Below, one piece after another: positions 38,501 to 52,000 of a stretch of DNA of 64,000 nt (the first letter of the stretch is position 1; each line of letters starts with the position of its first letter). Source of the DNA: Planococcus citri (Eukaryota; Arthropoda; Insecta; Hemiptera; Pseudococcidae). The stretch spans positions 43,586,001 through 43,650,000 of the forward strand of contig NC_088679.1 of the NCBI RefSeq assembly GCF_950023065.1. The letters run 5' to 3'. The translations under genes were made by a program, and so were the position numbers. The notes beneath the pieces are model-generated. The model was not told the DNA's origin, ran no database searches, and worked only from the letters and a program-made list of their open reading frames with translations.

Positions 38501-39305
38501 AAATCAACTTCAGCAACTCAAAATTTGGTTTTGAGATGCAAATTATGTTTTCCTTCGTGACGTCGAATTTCAGCACAACCAGAATTGAAATTTAACTAAG
38601 CCGGGAAAAAATCTTTAAAAAATAAATTGAAATAATGATCTAATTGCAATAAAACATGAAGAATTAGGAAAATAAAAAATCAACCCCTTTCAGTTCGGAT
38701 CACAAATCGAGAAAATTATGTTTTTCCCGCACAAAAACCAATTTTCAACTTCTTTTTCTTTCGAAAGAAATGTGATGTTTTTTTCAAATTGAGTTATTGA
38801 TGTATTTTCGTGGCGATGAGTAGGTACATATTTTTTAACCGAGTGCAATATGTATTTTTTTTTTTGAAAATCTTCCCTCTCCACTCTCCTGCTCCCTCGA
38901 ACACGTTGTTTTGCTTTTGGCGAAAAACATGAGCCACCCTGTGGGCACGTTTGGCACTTTAGTGCCAGTATTTGACATTGCGTCAAAGTGAGACTGAGAC
39001 GCAATGCCAATTTCCAGTGCCAGTGTCACAGTGTCAGAGTGCCAGTGTCAGTGCCACTGGCACCAAGAACTGATACAATGCGTCAAAGTGAGACTGGGAC
39101 GCATTGTCAATTTACCAATGCCAGTGCCACAGTGCCAGAGTGCCAGAGTGCCAGTGCCAGTGCCGGTGCGGAAAAATTTTGAGAGAGCTATGTAATTTTC
39201 ATCATGTTTTGTCGTTTTTGATCATTCTCTTGAACAGTGTTGTCTTGGTAGAGGGCTACGAGAGAAATTTCGTTTTCACCATTGCATCACTTACTCGAAA
39301 TTTTT

Positions 39306-39378
39306 CCGGCACCAGCTGGGCTCGAACCTGGGTTCCTTGCGTGACTGTCCGCTGTTTAACCAACTACGCCACCGCGTG
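39306..39378 (-). repeat. tRNA-like promoter module, probably the head of a SINE
   Basis: On the minus strand an A box (TGGCGTAGTTGG, 39371-39360) and a perfect B box (GGTTCGAGCCC, 39328-39318) lie 31 bases apart, the RNA polymerase III promoter layout of a tRNA. The presumed 5' acceptor strand CACGCGG has no matching 3' strand and the T stem is imperfect. It is therefore not a working tRNA gene but a tRNA-derived SINE head or tRNA pseudogene. The adjoining sequence toward 39180 may be the SINE body. Confidence 0.6.
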
Positions 39379-40025
39379 AGACATACATAAGCGCGATAAA
39401 GTGACTGTTAGTTGGTTATTGCAAAAAGAATGTGAGTTGCTCATTGATTTTGAGCATGCATCACTCAAATTTTACACAAATTATTTTTTTTTGAAAATTA
39501 CTAGGTAGGTATTAATTCTAAAATTAATATCCGATTACAGAAATTCTTATCTGCTGATTTAGTTTTGATTTTTATTCTTTTTTTTCTAAAAAATACTATA
39601 AAGGTTCCAATTAAAATTTTTTTTTTAAATAAAAATTTTCAAAAAGTATAAAGCTCAAAATTTTTAAATATTTAAAAAAAAAAACGAAGTTTCATTTGTT
39701 GAAAAAGCGCATGTTTAACATGTGAAAAAAGTTGCAATAAGGTTTCAAAGCAAATTTTTCTCATATTCAAAAAAAAATCAACATAATAATATGATGAAAA
39801 GCTGCTCCTAAAAACTTTTTTTTAAAATATTGAGTTTTTTTTCAAAAATCAGAGATTTTTTCAAGAAGAACAGAAAAAAGATTTAAGAATTCCAAATTTT
39901 TTGTAAATTTTATTTTATTTTTTGAAAAGAAAGTAATTATTACTCAATGAAGAAATTTTAAAACTTTTATTTCTTATTAGTGATGTTCTTTCTGATATTA
40001 TGTTGATCACAAAAAAAAAAATTGT

Positions 40026-40680
40026 AAGATTTTGAGAAAATTCAGCAGAGACCTCCATTTTAAGTTGAAATTTGCTTAGAAAAACTTTTAATTTTGGAGG
40101 TGCCTCTGAAGACGGATATTGGTACTCAAAGAGGGAGAATTTTCAAAAAAATCTTATGTTTTCCACTCTGGCCCCTAACCCAACCTGTTTTAGGAAAAAT
40201 AGTCCAGTTTCAAAAAAAAGTATTTGAGATTCTGAGTCGATCTAGGCCATTTATTTCTTCTGAGCGATTAAAAATTTGCAAAGAAATATCACTAGATACT
40301 TATAATATCGCCAACTTCGAAAAACATTTCGAAAAAAACAGCTGATTTCCTATCAATTTTTTTATATTTTTTGAAATTGGCAATAGCTAAGTATGGCTAA
40401 AAAATTGGCGTCATTCACTATGCATTTCAAAATATTTCCCCAGTTTCAGGAATAATGCCTTTCAATGTTGTATTGACATACCTACCTTAATTAATGCGAA
40501 ATATTGGCGAAGAAAAAATTTTCAAAATACAAATTTACCCAAAAATATATTTGAAAATTTCCTATCGCCCTATGGGACACTAAAAGTGCTAATGGATTTT
40601 GAAGGCTATGGCCTAGATCGACGCAAAATCTTGAATACTTATCTTTTAGAACTGGGTCATTTTCTCCAAAACCACTCACC
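40026..40680. repeat. Foldback family, copy B (nested)
   Basis: The left arm runs from AAAATTCAGCAGAGACCTCC to the phrase GAGTCGATCTAGGCCA near 40235. The right arm carries the inverse, TGGCCTAGATCGACGCAAAA, near 40610. The outermost right end seen in the other copies is missing. It lies inside the 2.3-kb TIR element, so it inserted after that element. Confidence 0.65.
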
Positions 40681-43349
40681 AGTCTCATTCATTGTAAGGT
40701 AATAATTAAACCACTCAAACGCAGACCAAAAAAAAATGTACCTATCAACAAACTCAATTTCAAACTTTTCATGCATAAATTTTTTAAACTTAATTTTAAA
40801 TCAAAATTCAATTTAAAAAAATTGAAAATTTTGCGATTTTTTTAATTTTTGGTGTTTAAGCAGAGTTTTATAAAACCAAAAAAAATTGTTCTCTGTTTTG
40901 TTTTTTTAATTAGAAACTTAGTAAAAATTTTAGGTACAACAATAATAACAATGGTATCGATTTGCGAGTGTAAGAACTTGAAAGGTAAATTCCAGTGCCA
41001 ACATTTTACACTCGAGTGCCGTCGCCTGACACTCCGGTGTTACGATATGACACTGAGTGCCAGTGCCAGTGTCAGAATATGACACTGAGTGCCCGTGCCT
41101 GACACTCCAGTGTCACAATATGACACTCTAGTGTCATGATATGACATTGAGTGCCAGTGCCAGTGTCAAAATATGACACTCAGTGCCAAAATCTGACACT
41201 TTAGTGTCACATTTTGGCACTTTTACGCTGGCATTGCGTCCTGAGTGCCAAACGTGCCCACAGGGCAAGATTTTGTAAAAAAAGGAGGAGTAGATAAATC
41301 TTGCGGTGAAATTTTTTTCATTCCATGATTCACTTCCAAAATCGAAGACAAGGACATTCGTCATGTTTACCTAAGGGTACTCTTTCTCATTTCTCTACGC
41401 AGGCTGCGAATTTTGGCGATGGACGTAACGATGGAATTTTACGTGTACCGAAATATTGACACATTTATTATACGAGAACTGCACCCGCGAATTAGAAAAG
41501 GTCAAGGACCAAGAAACCGCTTTTAATTTTTTTACAACCGCAGCCTATTCTTCAAGTTCGTATATACCGGTTTCGTGCAGTAGGTATATCACACACAGCG
41601 TACGTAGTACTACTCACTATACAGTATAATACAGAGATGACCAGAATACTTATACACAAACGTATAAGGTACATCGTGCGAGTGAGTCTGAATATGAGGA
41701 TTGTATCTGTACACCGAGGCGAAAAAATAAAAAAAAAATCCCAATCTTATTCCATCGTAGTATCACGATTAGCAAACAACCTATCTATGCCAGTTTATGA
41801 ACGCGGAACAAAAGGCCGCCAGATTATGATTACCAACACGTTCGGAAAGGTTATAAAATACTAGGTAGAGGTACCTACCTATACGAGAACAATTCCGAAT
41901 CTCTCTTTCACTTTTTCTACTCAACTACATAGTAGGCGATGGCTACGGCGCGCAGTTGCTTTTTTCGATACACCTGCTATTTAATTTTATACAAAATGAA
42001 TTATAACTTCATTTACACGTAGGTATAGATTATCGCTTTATGGAAAATTATACCCTGGAAACCCGCATATAATGCTATTTATCTACAATTTATTATGCAT
42101 TGAGAGGAAGGAAAAAAAAAACTAGAAAAAGAAGTCGACTCACAACGATGAGGCGATTTTTGCACTGAAATTGTGCCTGATAACCTTGAACAAGAACAAA
42201 AACACGGAGGGCATATCATTGTTACAAAAATACAAAATAATCTAACGGTTACTTGCACACCTACCAGAGGAAAAAAAGCTAACTAGCGAACTCCGCGTTC
42301 AGAAAAATCATTGACCTTATATATATTTTTTTTTCGGTTTTTCAAAGATCGGTATGCGATAGTGTTTCTGCAAACACGCGTACGCAGCATCTCTGCTTTC
42401 TGAGAGACTAGCGGCGTATGGTGTTCGCAGATCAGCACAGGTATATAGTATTACGACACACAATGGAAATATCTAGTATCATAAACTAGGTACCTATATT
42501 TCTACGTACGCATCTGTAAGTAGCAATATGTACGTACATAAGTACTACAAGTACATAGCTCATATGTACCTACATCCAATCTACATATAAAATGTATGTA
42601 GATGCGCCCATAAGACATCTATACACACTTCGCAGGTATACTTTACGAGTTCGTTAGCCTTGAAAAATTATCCACTACGATGGAGTTAAGGAAGAATTTC
42701 GCCAATTAACCATCGATCATTTCTAGTCTAATTATTTACTCCGATGACCTACTCTGGCCATATACTAATGACGAATCACTCATTTCAAAATACGACTCCG
42801 CAATTTTTTCACCACGGATTTCCTATAGAAATCCTTTCTCCGTCAACGCGCCCATAAACATGTGCCAAATTCGTTTCCACCTTTGCCTAGTGTGATGTTC
42901 ATCGTATAGGCGTGTAGTATGATAAATGAACGATCAAGCTGAAACTACAAGTGTCTGCGTCTGCTTATAAATTCGCATTTAATTAGCTGTTTTTATTGCC
43001 TTAGGAAACGCCGTATCTTATTATAATAATCAATCCCCACCAATCAACGAGATTCGCCGATCAATTTCAACACATGAGGCGCTGCGAATAGGTAATTGAC
43101 TCGTTAAACGATGATGCATTAATAAATCCTAAGTACGTGCAACTCGTATAGTTCGCACGTTTCTATAAAACTTTACGGTTAGCATCATTTTATACCTACG
43201 TGGTATTTTATGGTTTGAATTGATCACAAGTGAAGAAATTTGAGAAAATACCAAATTTACAAGATGCTGAAGCATACTTTTTAAGAAGGGGGAAGGTTGT
43301 GAGGAGAAGGCCACCACAGATATTTTTTCTAGCTGGAATCAAGTATATT

Positions 43350-44620
43350 AGGGTAGATCGCGAAAAAATATTATAGGATTTTGACTACATAATTCAGTGA
43401 AAAACCTCATTTTCAGTTGAAAAATTTTAGTTTTAGAGGTGCTAAAAAATCATGGTTTTTCATTCTAGCCCCTACCCAGCATGTTAATAGGAAAATGGCT
43501 CATCCCAAAGATAGGTTCTGAGATTCTGCGTCGACCAGGTCGACCTAGATCATACCCATCAAAATACAAGATCACTTAGAGTTCTACTGAGAGGTATGAA
43601 AATTCGAAAATCGCTTAGATAGGTATACTTTTGGTTTTCTGTCAAAGTATTTCTGAAACTGAAAAATATTTTGGAACGCAGTCAATTTTTTGGTCATTGT
43701 TGACAATTTTAACAAATTGAGAAAAATAGCCAAAAACTTATGGGAATCAAAATTTTTCGGTTTTTTGAAATTGGCAATATAATGATCCAACAATTGGCAC
43801 CTGTAACTTCCAAAATATTTTCCTAATTTCAGAAGTCAAATCTTTCCACGTCTTGCCTTGATTACTTTTATTAAGAACCTACTTAAAGCGAAATATTTCG
43901 GAAAAAAATTTTCAAAACACGAATTACCCAAAAATAAGTGTGACGCGGCCAGCGATACCATACCATATGTCGGAAAACTTTTTTTTGAGATAATCGCGTT
44001 TTCATGGAAAAAGTCAGAAAATATCAAAAAAAAATTTTTTGTCGATTCATATACTATGAAGCCTATACTTTGGAATGGGTGTACCCACCGATCTCAAACA
44101 CGTCGTTTTAGTGGTGAAAAACCGGTTTTACAAAAGTGCTTTTCATAAAAAAATGTCAAAAAAAAAAAAAATATTATGATGTAAAACCATTAAAAGATGA
44201 AGAAAATCAAAAAAAAAATTTTAAAAATGTTACAAAAATAACCCAAACTTTCAAACACGTTTTTCTCAGAATTTTGGTTTTTGAATTTCAAAAAATACGC
44301 AACTTTGAAATTTTGAAAATTTGTCAGATTTTAATATTTTGAAAATCTGTTTGCACCATTGAAAAGAGGAAGAAAAACACTACCAGAAACCACAATAAAA
44401 CGAAAAAGTGATTTGCAAATTTTCAACCGCTCAGTAGAGCCCTAAAAATGGTCTTGGATTTTGATGGCAATGGCCTAGGTCGACGCAGAATTTCAAATAT
44501 ACAATTAACTATCTTTTGGTAGGTGGGCTGTTTTCATAAAACAGGCTGGGTAAGGGCTAGAGCGAAAAAACACGATTTTTTCGAAAATACCTATCTACAT
44601 ATTGAAGTTAAATTTTCGAA
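43350..44620. repeat. Foldback family, copy C
   Basis: It begins AGGGTAGATCGCGAAAAAA, close to copy A. GAGATTCTGCGTCGACC occurs near 43520 and its inverse, GGCCTAGGTCGACGCAGAAT, near 44475. The phrase AACAGGCTGGGTAAGGGCTA lies near 44540, inverse to the left-arm phrase at about 43470. The right terminal sequence is degraded. Short open frames inside are not protein-like. Confidence 0.6.
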
Positions 44621-46402
44621 AGAGACTTGGAAATTTATTCAATTTAATTACTGCTTCGAGTTCCTTCAAGTTCAGAGGTAGTCACTTAAATTCCACGAAA
44701 AAAATGTTTTCTTGTCTCCAGACATTCAATTTTACGTAGCTTTCTAACTCAGATAAAATGTCAATGTTTCCTAGTTTCGGCTCTTCAATTTTTAAAAATT
44801 CTACAAAATTCGAGAAATAAAAATTAGGATCAGAAAAATTGGTCAGTGATATCTTTTTGAATATTTTTTCGGCGCAGCTCTTTTGGAATTTCGGACAGTG
44901 TCGCGTCGTGGCTACATGGAGGAAAAAAGAGGTGAAGGGGCAATTCCTCATTGCAATACATAAAACGTTAATGACAAACAAAGAAGTGTTTTCCGCCCTA
45001 TGAACCAATTTTTTCAATAAATGTTCGTCTTCGTTTCGGTGTTTTGGCCTTTTCATGCTCGAAAATATTGGAAAAGGTCAGAAATAGTTTTTTCTTTTTC
45101 TGAAAAAAGTTGAACAGAGTTAAAATCTCAGATAAATTCAATTATTTTCGTTGCATTAAAGTTTGAACAAGCCCATTTGACATGTTTTTTTTTTTTTTTT
45201 AACTGATATGTTTTTGGAATCAAGAGAGGGAGAAGGATGATATTAATCCTGTAATTCGTGATACTGAAAGTGATTCCTCTTGACTTCACGTGTTACATAA
45301 TCATAGAACCTGTCGACCATTGATATTGAGAGGAAAGGGGTATTGCACCACCTCCAGGTGTTTTAAAAATGAGAAAAATGCTGTCGAAGTAATGAAAATA
45401 TAGTAAAAAAAGAAAGTGCACAGAGGAAACTGGAGGGAAAATTGGAAAAATGGGCAACAAAAAGAATTGAGAATAATTTTCCAAGTACCTAAGAGAACAT
45501 TTGAATACCCATGAATAAAAAAATGTATTTTCACAAAACCTTCTTTAAAAAATTTGTTCTCGTTTCGCTTGGGCATAAACATGGTAGGTCTAGGTACGGG
45601 TATGTAGGTATCAATTCACATTCTCCACATTTCCTTCTTGCATTCATGATAATGCATGCTGAATTACACTAATCAATAATCATCCAGTAAAAATGTCGAA
45701 ACCGGATCATAATTAATATCGACCTTTTAAACCAAAATTTCAGGATATTAAAGCTCCAAAAATATTTCAGTTTTTTCCACTCAATTATGTTCGAATTTTT
45801 GTAGAAATATTTGCAAAATTTTTTTCCTTCAAAATTTTAATAACTTATTGATAAAAAAAAAACATAATTGAAGTAACCAGCTGAAATCCTTTGAAAAGTG
45901 AATAATTTTTTCTGAAAAAAATGTGGGTATGTCTAGGTAACAAAATATCAATGAATTATTTTTACTCATCATTCATGTGTGAAAATAGGTAGATAGGTTC
46001 TTACATAAATAGTCTATTACATTGATGATGGAGAGATATTTTTGCAGTACATCTAGGTGATATATTGTTTATTTAATGGTATCACCCTCATGAATAGGAA
46101 AAATTGACCTAGACATATTTTCCAATTAATTCGTTACGATTCGATTAAGCAATACATACAGCTACATAGATTTACTAACGTAACATTGATAGATTTTTTG
46201 CACGTAGGTAATAGGTAGGTAAAGGTATTGCCATGTAATGTAACCTGCTTCATCGATGCAATCACTCAACGAGGTATATCTTTTATAACATTTCATTCGA
46301 TGTAAATTCAACCACATAATTATACCAAGTTATACGCCTAAGCATCCACTTACATTGTATAAAAATAACTATCTATATTTTAAAAAAATTATAAAATCTT
46401 AC

Positions 46403-46466
46403 TTCTCATCACCCGCGAAGGAAAATTTTCGCTTTCCGGCGAACGTCGGCACTATTTGTACGACCA
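46403..46466 (-). other. Possible isolated 64-nt exon
   Basis: On the minus strand a TTGTTTCAG acceptor precedes 64 bases of GC-richer sequence ending at a GTAAGAT donor. One frame is open and reads VVQIVPTFAGKRKFSFAGDE. Joined to the exon at 21768 it would run into a stop after a few codons, so it is not coding sequence for the secreted protein. It could be an alternative leader exon, an exon of an unseen gene, or chance. Confidence 0.25.
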
Positions 46467-47157
46467 CTGAAACAAATCAGTAATGATGTTTTTATAGTAA
46501 CAAATTGTCGAATAAGTACCTCTACCTATTCTTATAAATCTGCACAATTCACAATTATCTTACAAGATTACTTCACTGAATGACCCGTAACAATGGTAAT
46601 GACGGATGAAACACGTGTCCGCCAAATATAAAAGGTATCGATAGGTCTATATTATTTGCACATAGGTTACCATCAAGATCATTTTCTTTCAGGAATATTG
46701 TACAAGTAGGAAAGTTTGCTGAATTTCGTTAGCGTGAATTAAAATTAGTATAATTTGATTATTTATTCCTTTGACTTCGAGTTGATGCTTTCAATTAGGC
46801 TGCAAAAATCATCGAAATACCCACTAAAAAGAAATTCTCTTTTTATCTCCACTCAAAGATGGTGCATAGATATCAACTTCAATAAACGTGATGATACAAT
46901 AAAACATGTCACGTAGCCTAACATGCAACAACAAACATTCAGAAACAAGTTGAGAATTAACGGATTTATGGTTCGTGTAATCAATATTAAGTTTTCAGCG
47001 CGAAGGTACCTACACATGTACAATTGTACATATCTAAATACACGAAAAAATAATCCATCACCTATGAATGAAAATGCCATCCATGTGCTACATGGCGGTA
47101 TTTAAAACGATGATCAAATTTCATTTCATCGCAAATAAAGAAAAAACAACAGTAATT

Positions 47158-47775
47158 TTTGTCGAAAAGATAAGATTTTGACCAAATTCAGCGGAGACCT
47201 TGGTCCTTCATATTGAGTTGAGAGTAAGTCAGAAAAATGTTCTAACTGCGAAGGTGTCTTTGGAGAGAAAATATGTTCTCTACCCAACCTTGTTTGGGGA
47301 AAATGGCCAAATACTTAATGACAATTTCAAAAATACGAAAATTTTCTCGAATTTTTGAACTGGCAATTATTACCAAAAAGTTGGCACCACTGTATTCAAA
47401 AATATTCTCCGTTTTCAAAACTCTACCAAAATAAAATATTTTCAAAACACGAATTTACCAATCCAAAAATAGGTAAGCGATTTGCAAATTTTCAACCGTT
47501 CAGTCAGTAAAACTCTAAAAGTAGTCTTGGATTTTTATGGCAATGTCCTAGATCGACGCAGCATCTCAAATACCAATCATCTTTTGAAACTGGATCATCC
47601 CCTCTTTAAAAAAATTAGGTAGAGACTGTAACGAAAAAACCACGAATTTTTCGAAAATGCTTCTTCTTTGAGAACCCATATCTTATCTCCAGGGGCACTA
47701 TCTGAGCTAAAAAATTTCTGAACATGGAGGTCTTCGCTGAATTTTGCCAAAATCCTCCGACATTTTTTTTTTCGC
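47158..47775. repeat. Foldback family, copy D (best-defined ends)
   Basis: The left end has GTCG, then GATTTTGACCAAATTCAGCG. The right end has the inverse (CGCTGAATTTTGCCAAAATC, then CGAC). The interior has CCTAGATCGACGCAGCATCT near 47550. At about 620 bp it is the most compact copy. No protein is encoded. Confidence 0.7.
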
Positions 47776-48776
47776 AATTCACTTCAATACGTAACCTAGG
47801 TACCTTTACCAGCTTATGAATCAACAAAAAGATTGGTATTATCTAACGGAGATTTAGTTGACTCATTTTCTCCAGTAAATTATGGAATTGAACAAAAAAT
47901 TGTGATATGTTGGTGTACTGGTATTGTATACAAATCATAAATAGGCATATCATTAAAATAAACCAATTGATAGGTACCTAAGTGATTACATTCTTGGTAA
48001 CTAATGCTAATTACTGGATAGATGAATACCCAGGACCTACTATTACATATACCTACGTACAATAGTAGCCCAACTAAATCTATGACAAACAGCACATTTT
48101 ACGTATGATTTCGATTTCATCGTTAAGTAAACCGGTGTCCAGATAGTGAAGTGTTATCTAAACCTGTCTAGACGAACGATTCATTGTCGTGGAATTCTTC
48201 CACATTACAAAGTTTCTTACGAAAAAAATCACAATCTGACCAAAACTTACGTATTCTATTCTCAAGCAGACGCCTGGCTGTTACTTTGATGAACGATAAC
48301 CTCACCATGATGAACGACAATCATGTAGGTACTTATTCCACTTAACAATATCGGAACAAGTTATCGGAAATCAACAAGTTCACATACAAATGCCCAAAGC
48401 GAAGACTCAGGTAGGTATAGCACACACAATTATAGGTATTCCGGAACGTTCACTCGTTGGTCAGCGATCTCACTGGTCAGTTGTATCAATTTAGATTGGC
48501 ACATTTTCTATTATCCATACATACGACAGCTGCAACTCTGGAAATATTTTATTTTGGATACACTCATACATCAATTTATCACTGTTTTGTTGTTGAGCAA
48601 GAAAGCACGTTACTTTTTGAGCCCAAAATGTTCAAAAATTCCATAAAATCTTGAAAAGTGCGAATGGATAGCTACAACTCTTGGAATCTTTGTATTTTGG
48701 GCAAATTCTGACAAAACCATTGCGATTTAAAATCTAATTACATTTTTGAGCATTACAGAAAGCAATTTTTGGCTGT

Positions 48777-49086
48777 CCCTCACGGAAAAAAAATAGTACT
48801 TTCTGAGTAGTAGTTTGTTAACGGAGTGAAATGTACTACTTTTTAACACCTTCATGGAGAAATATTAGTAGTTTTACGTAAAAACTACTACTTTTGTCTA
48901 AAAACTAGTTCAAATTACTACTTCGTAAGTAGTAGTTTTGAAGTAGTACTTTTAACTAGTTTTTAGACAAAAGTAGTAGTTTTTACGTAAAACTACTAAT
49001 ATTTATCCATGAAGGTGTTAAAAAGTAGTACTTTTTACTCCGTTAAAAAACTACTACTCAGAAAGTACTATTTTCTTCCGTAAGGG
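48777..49086. mobile_element. 310-bp near-perfect snapback (foldback MITE)
   Basis: Two arms of about 134 bases (48777-48910 and 48953-49086) are inverted copies with only a handful of differences. Ends are CCCTCACGGAA and its inverse TTCCGTAAGGG. The 42-base centre contains a smaller hairpin of the same AGTAGTAGTTTT words. A transcript would form a long double-stranded hairpin. There are no coding frames and no clear target duplication. The near identity of the arms suggests a young or conserved copy. Confidence 0.85.
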
Positions 49087-52000
49087 GTGCTTTTGGAAAA
49101 TTTAAACCCTTCTGAATTTTTTGAATCAACAGCTGAAGTTTTCCTATATGAGCCACTTTATTGATTCTATGCTCCTTCAAAAAATGACCAAAATCGATAA
49201 CTGGCTGATCAAAACGTTCCCATACTGGTTGTACAGATCTCTCCAATTTTTCTGATTCTGTTTGTAGATGAATAATTCCTTGGTGAATTTTTCAACTAGG
49301 ATCAATTATTTCAACTTGAATATCAATGCGGTCAATGACTGGAAGAAGGACTCCCCTCCCACATAGTCATTTTGTCTCAATAAAACAGATCTTTGCTCAG
49401 ATCCAAATGTGTCTTCGAAGTTCTCTCATCAGATAATCAAGGAAATATTTTTGCTACACTATTAAATACTTACATCCTGGTTGAATTTTTCACACACAAA
49501 AAAAATTGATAAAGAAAAACTCAAGTCGTTTCTCAAGGGATTAAACCTTACAGTTTTTATAATTGAGTACAAATCCATTATCTATCAGTATGGACAATAA
49601 TAACTTTCTCCTCTAAAAATGTAACCCTCACACGATTTCAAAATATTCCAAATCAATTTGAATACATACAAAACCATACAATGCCCATAATGTAAAGTAT
49701 CTACCTATCTAGCAATTAAAGCTGTCAACATTACATAGGTAGGTTAGGTACCTAATTGAGTTATATGTTTTTTCATAGTAGAGACGTTTATTCAGTTGAC
49801 AAGTTAGGTGTGTTTTCTATTAGAAAATTATTTTCAGGGTGGATACATTCACATTAGGTACTCATCGCATCTATATGTATACTTCGGAGAACTTTTACCT
49901 CATTAAAACGACCCTTTTTGAATGAAGGTACATCGACGGAAACTGACATGACAGTCGCTGATACAATGAATATAGATATTCGTATCAGAATCATTAAAAT
50001 CTTTACAAGGAATCGAGCGAACCCGATGCAACATAAAGTCTACGAACCATATACCCTGAAGCTTTTACATTTCTTCGAGTGTTTTGCGGTCGGTAAGGAA
50101 GGAGGAAAAAAAACTCGTCAAGTTGAGGCAATTAGGCCAACTGAGTCATCTAGCTGCGAGGTCCATTGCGAAGACATTACCGATATTGGAACAGCGAAAC
50201 AGCATTTGCTTAAAATAACAGGTTTGCCATTTACTACTGTGTGTTTCTTCGTTTAGGTCAACATTGCATCTGTATTTTTTTCTGTATATAGCGAGTGCGT
50301 CGAGTCCTACATACTGAGATTTGTTTTTTATTAATGAAATTATTGTAATTATGCCATATTCCGTCTAAAATTAATCAACTTTTGTCTATTTTAGTATCAC
50401 GTCGAAGAAAACTAAAACGGAAGTCGAACCAGTTTCGATTTTTTTTTCAATACCTAACCTAAGGCTAGCTGAGGCTTGATACGAATACAAGCATTTTCTA
50501 GCGTAAGTAGAACTTGGCCGTTTTGATAAGGAGCATGTGTCGCGTCGTCAACTCGTATCCAATCAAAGTTTAATTACTAAAATTAGCCAGCTTCATAGAT
50601 TGTCCGTATATAAAGCTCTGTAGGTACTCTGTAAAGGGAAGAGGGCATTTTAGATAATTATCCACATAATGAAATTGAAAAGTTCGAGTTTCTCATAATT
50701 TGTAAAGCAATTATACTTTTGGAAATTTTTAAGCTCTCATATAATTTGCTATTCAAGAAAATACGACCTACCTATCTTCATCCTCGACGATTCTTAAATA
50801 AAACAGATATAAATATATTATTGCTTATAAAATATTTTACGTAATAGATGGGTAACCAAAAATTTCAGAGAATTGAATTTTTACACGACAAATCATAGGT
50901 GCGTAACATAATTTTCCTGGTCACCCATTAGATTTCCTGAGCTGAGAACATCACCTTTGAGTCACACACTGGGTAATTTTTACACAAAAACGCCACTCAC
51001 TCGTTTTCCAAACCTAGGTCAACTGATATCAAATGAAATATTAAGAAATCAACACCATCGTCGATCGTATTATTAACCCACAGGTTGTCTGATAAATTAA
51101 CCATCCCGTCGTACGCGTAATTCACCGACACCGAGATCAATCTATTTAATTAATTGTGGGTTGTTCCGAGAGTTAATTTTCTCCATCGTACGTTAATTTG
51201 AAAATGATAGCATTAATTGTCGTTCAATTTTTTTTCTTTCCTGTTACATTGCATTACTCGTGCTTTCGTCTGATCTTTCAAATGTACGAATCATTCATTG
51301 TAAGCATATAAAAATCTCAAAGACCACCTTCTGAGTTAATTTTTTACACGTCGAGAACCCTAATGTGTGTAAAAATTCTTCCAACGTGTCATTGAATAAC
51401 CACATACAATGTAACTCCACTTTCAGTTCTATTGGTAAATTCATACTATATACTTACATACAAGAAGATTTAATCCCTACTATCGGCACGTACTGTGGTA
51501 GGTATGTTTAAAATACAGACATCTTACCTACTTTACTACGTACCTACCTATATAGTATGCTAATGTCTCGCACATTTGGTAATCAACTCGGTGCTTAATT
51601 TAATTCCATGCAAATGCAGTACAGTTGAATTAAAATATAAGGTACAGTATAGTTGTATAGGGGAAAACTACTGATACGGATTCAAAAGTAGCCTAAGTAC
51701 ATATTTACCTACATTTAAACGAATTCAAGAAGTAATTCACGTAGTAAGCACGGACTTACAATAAATATTCCAGCTCGAATCACTTTCAATTCCTTTATTT
51801 ATTCATGGGCTAGTTCTGGTCAAAATGTGATTTAATGATAGGTAAGTGCTTTTTACTTATATATCTGGTTATAAGTAAACTAAAGTTTTTTTTTTTTCAG
51901 TTTGGAAGATAATCAATTTCTATATTATTAGGAATCTAAATAATTTTAGATAAACAAAAACGGAAAGGGAAGCTAAAAAAGTAGAATAATGAACGATAAC

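Larger units (their letters stand above)
38937..41265. mobile_element. 2.3-kb TIR element rich in GTGCCA/TGACACT words
   Basis: A perfect 22-bp inverted repeat starting CCCTGTGGGCACGTTTGG occupies 38937-38958 and, inverted, 41244-41265. Both subterminal regions (about 38960-39170 and 40990-41240) are packed with GTGCCAGTGCCA, TGACACT and TGCGTC words in both orientations, while the middle is AT-rich. Nested inside are a tRNA-like module (minus strand, about 39306-39378) and copy B of the foldback family (about 40026-40680). There is no transposase frame and no obvious target-site duplication. Confidence 0.72.

Noticed and set aside
39306..39378. Functional tRNA gene
   Set aside because: A and B boxes are present, but acceptor and T stems do not pair. 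It is kept only as a tRNA-derived repeat.
49918..50256. 112-codon plus-strand open frame with mixed composition
   Set aside because: No domain, signal peptide or supportive splice context, and composition falls off into AT-rich sequence at both ends. Chance is more likely than a gene.
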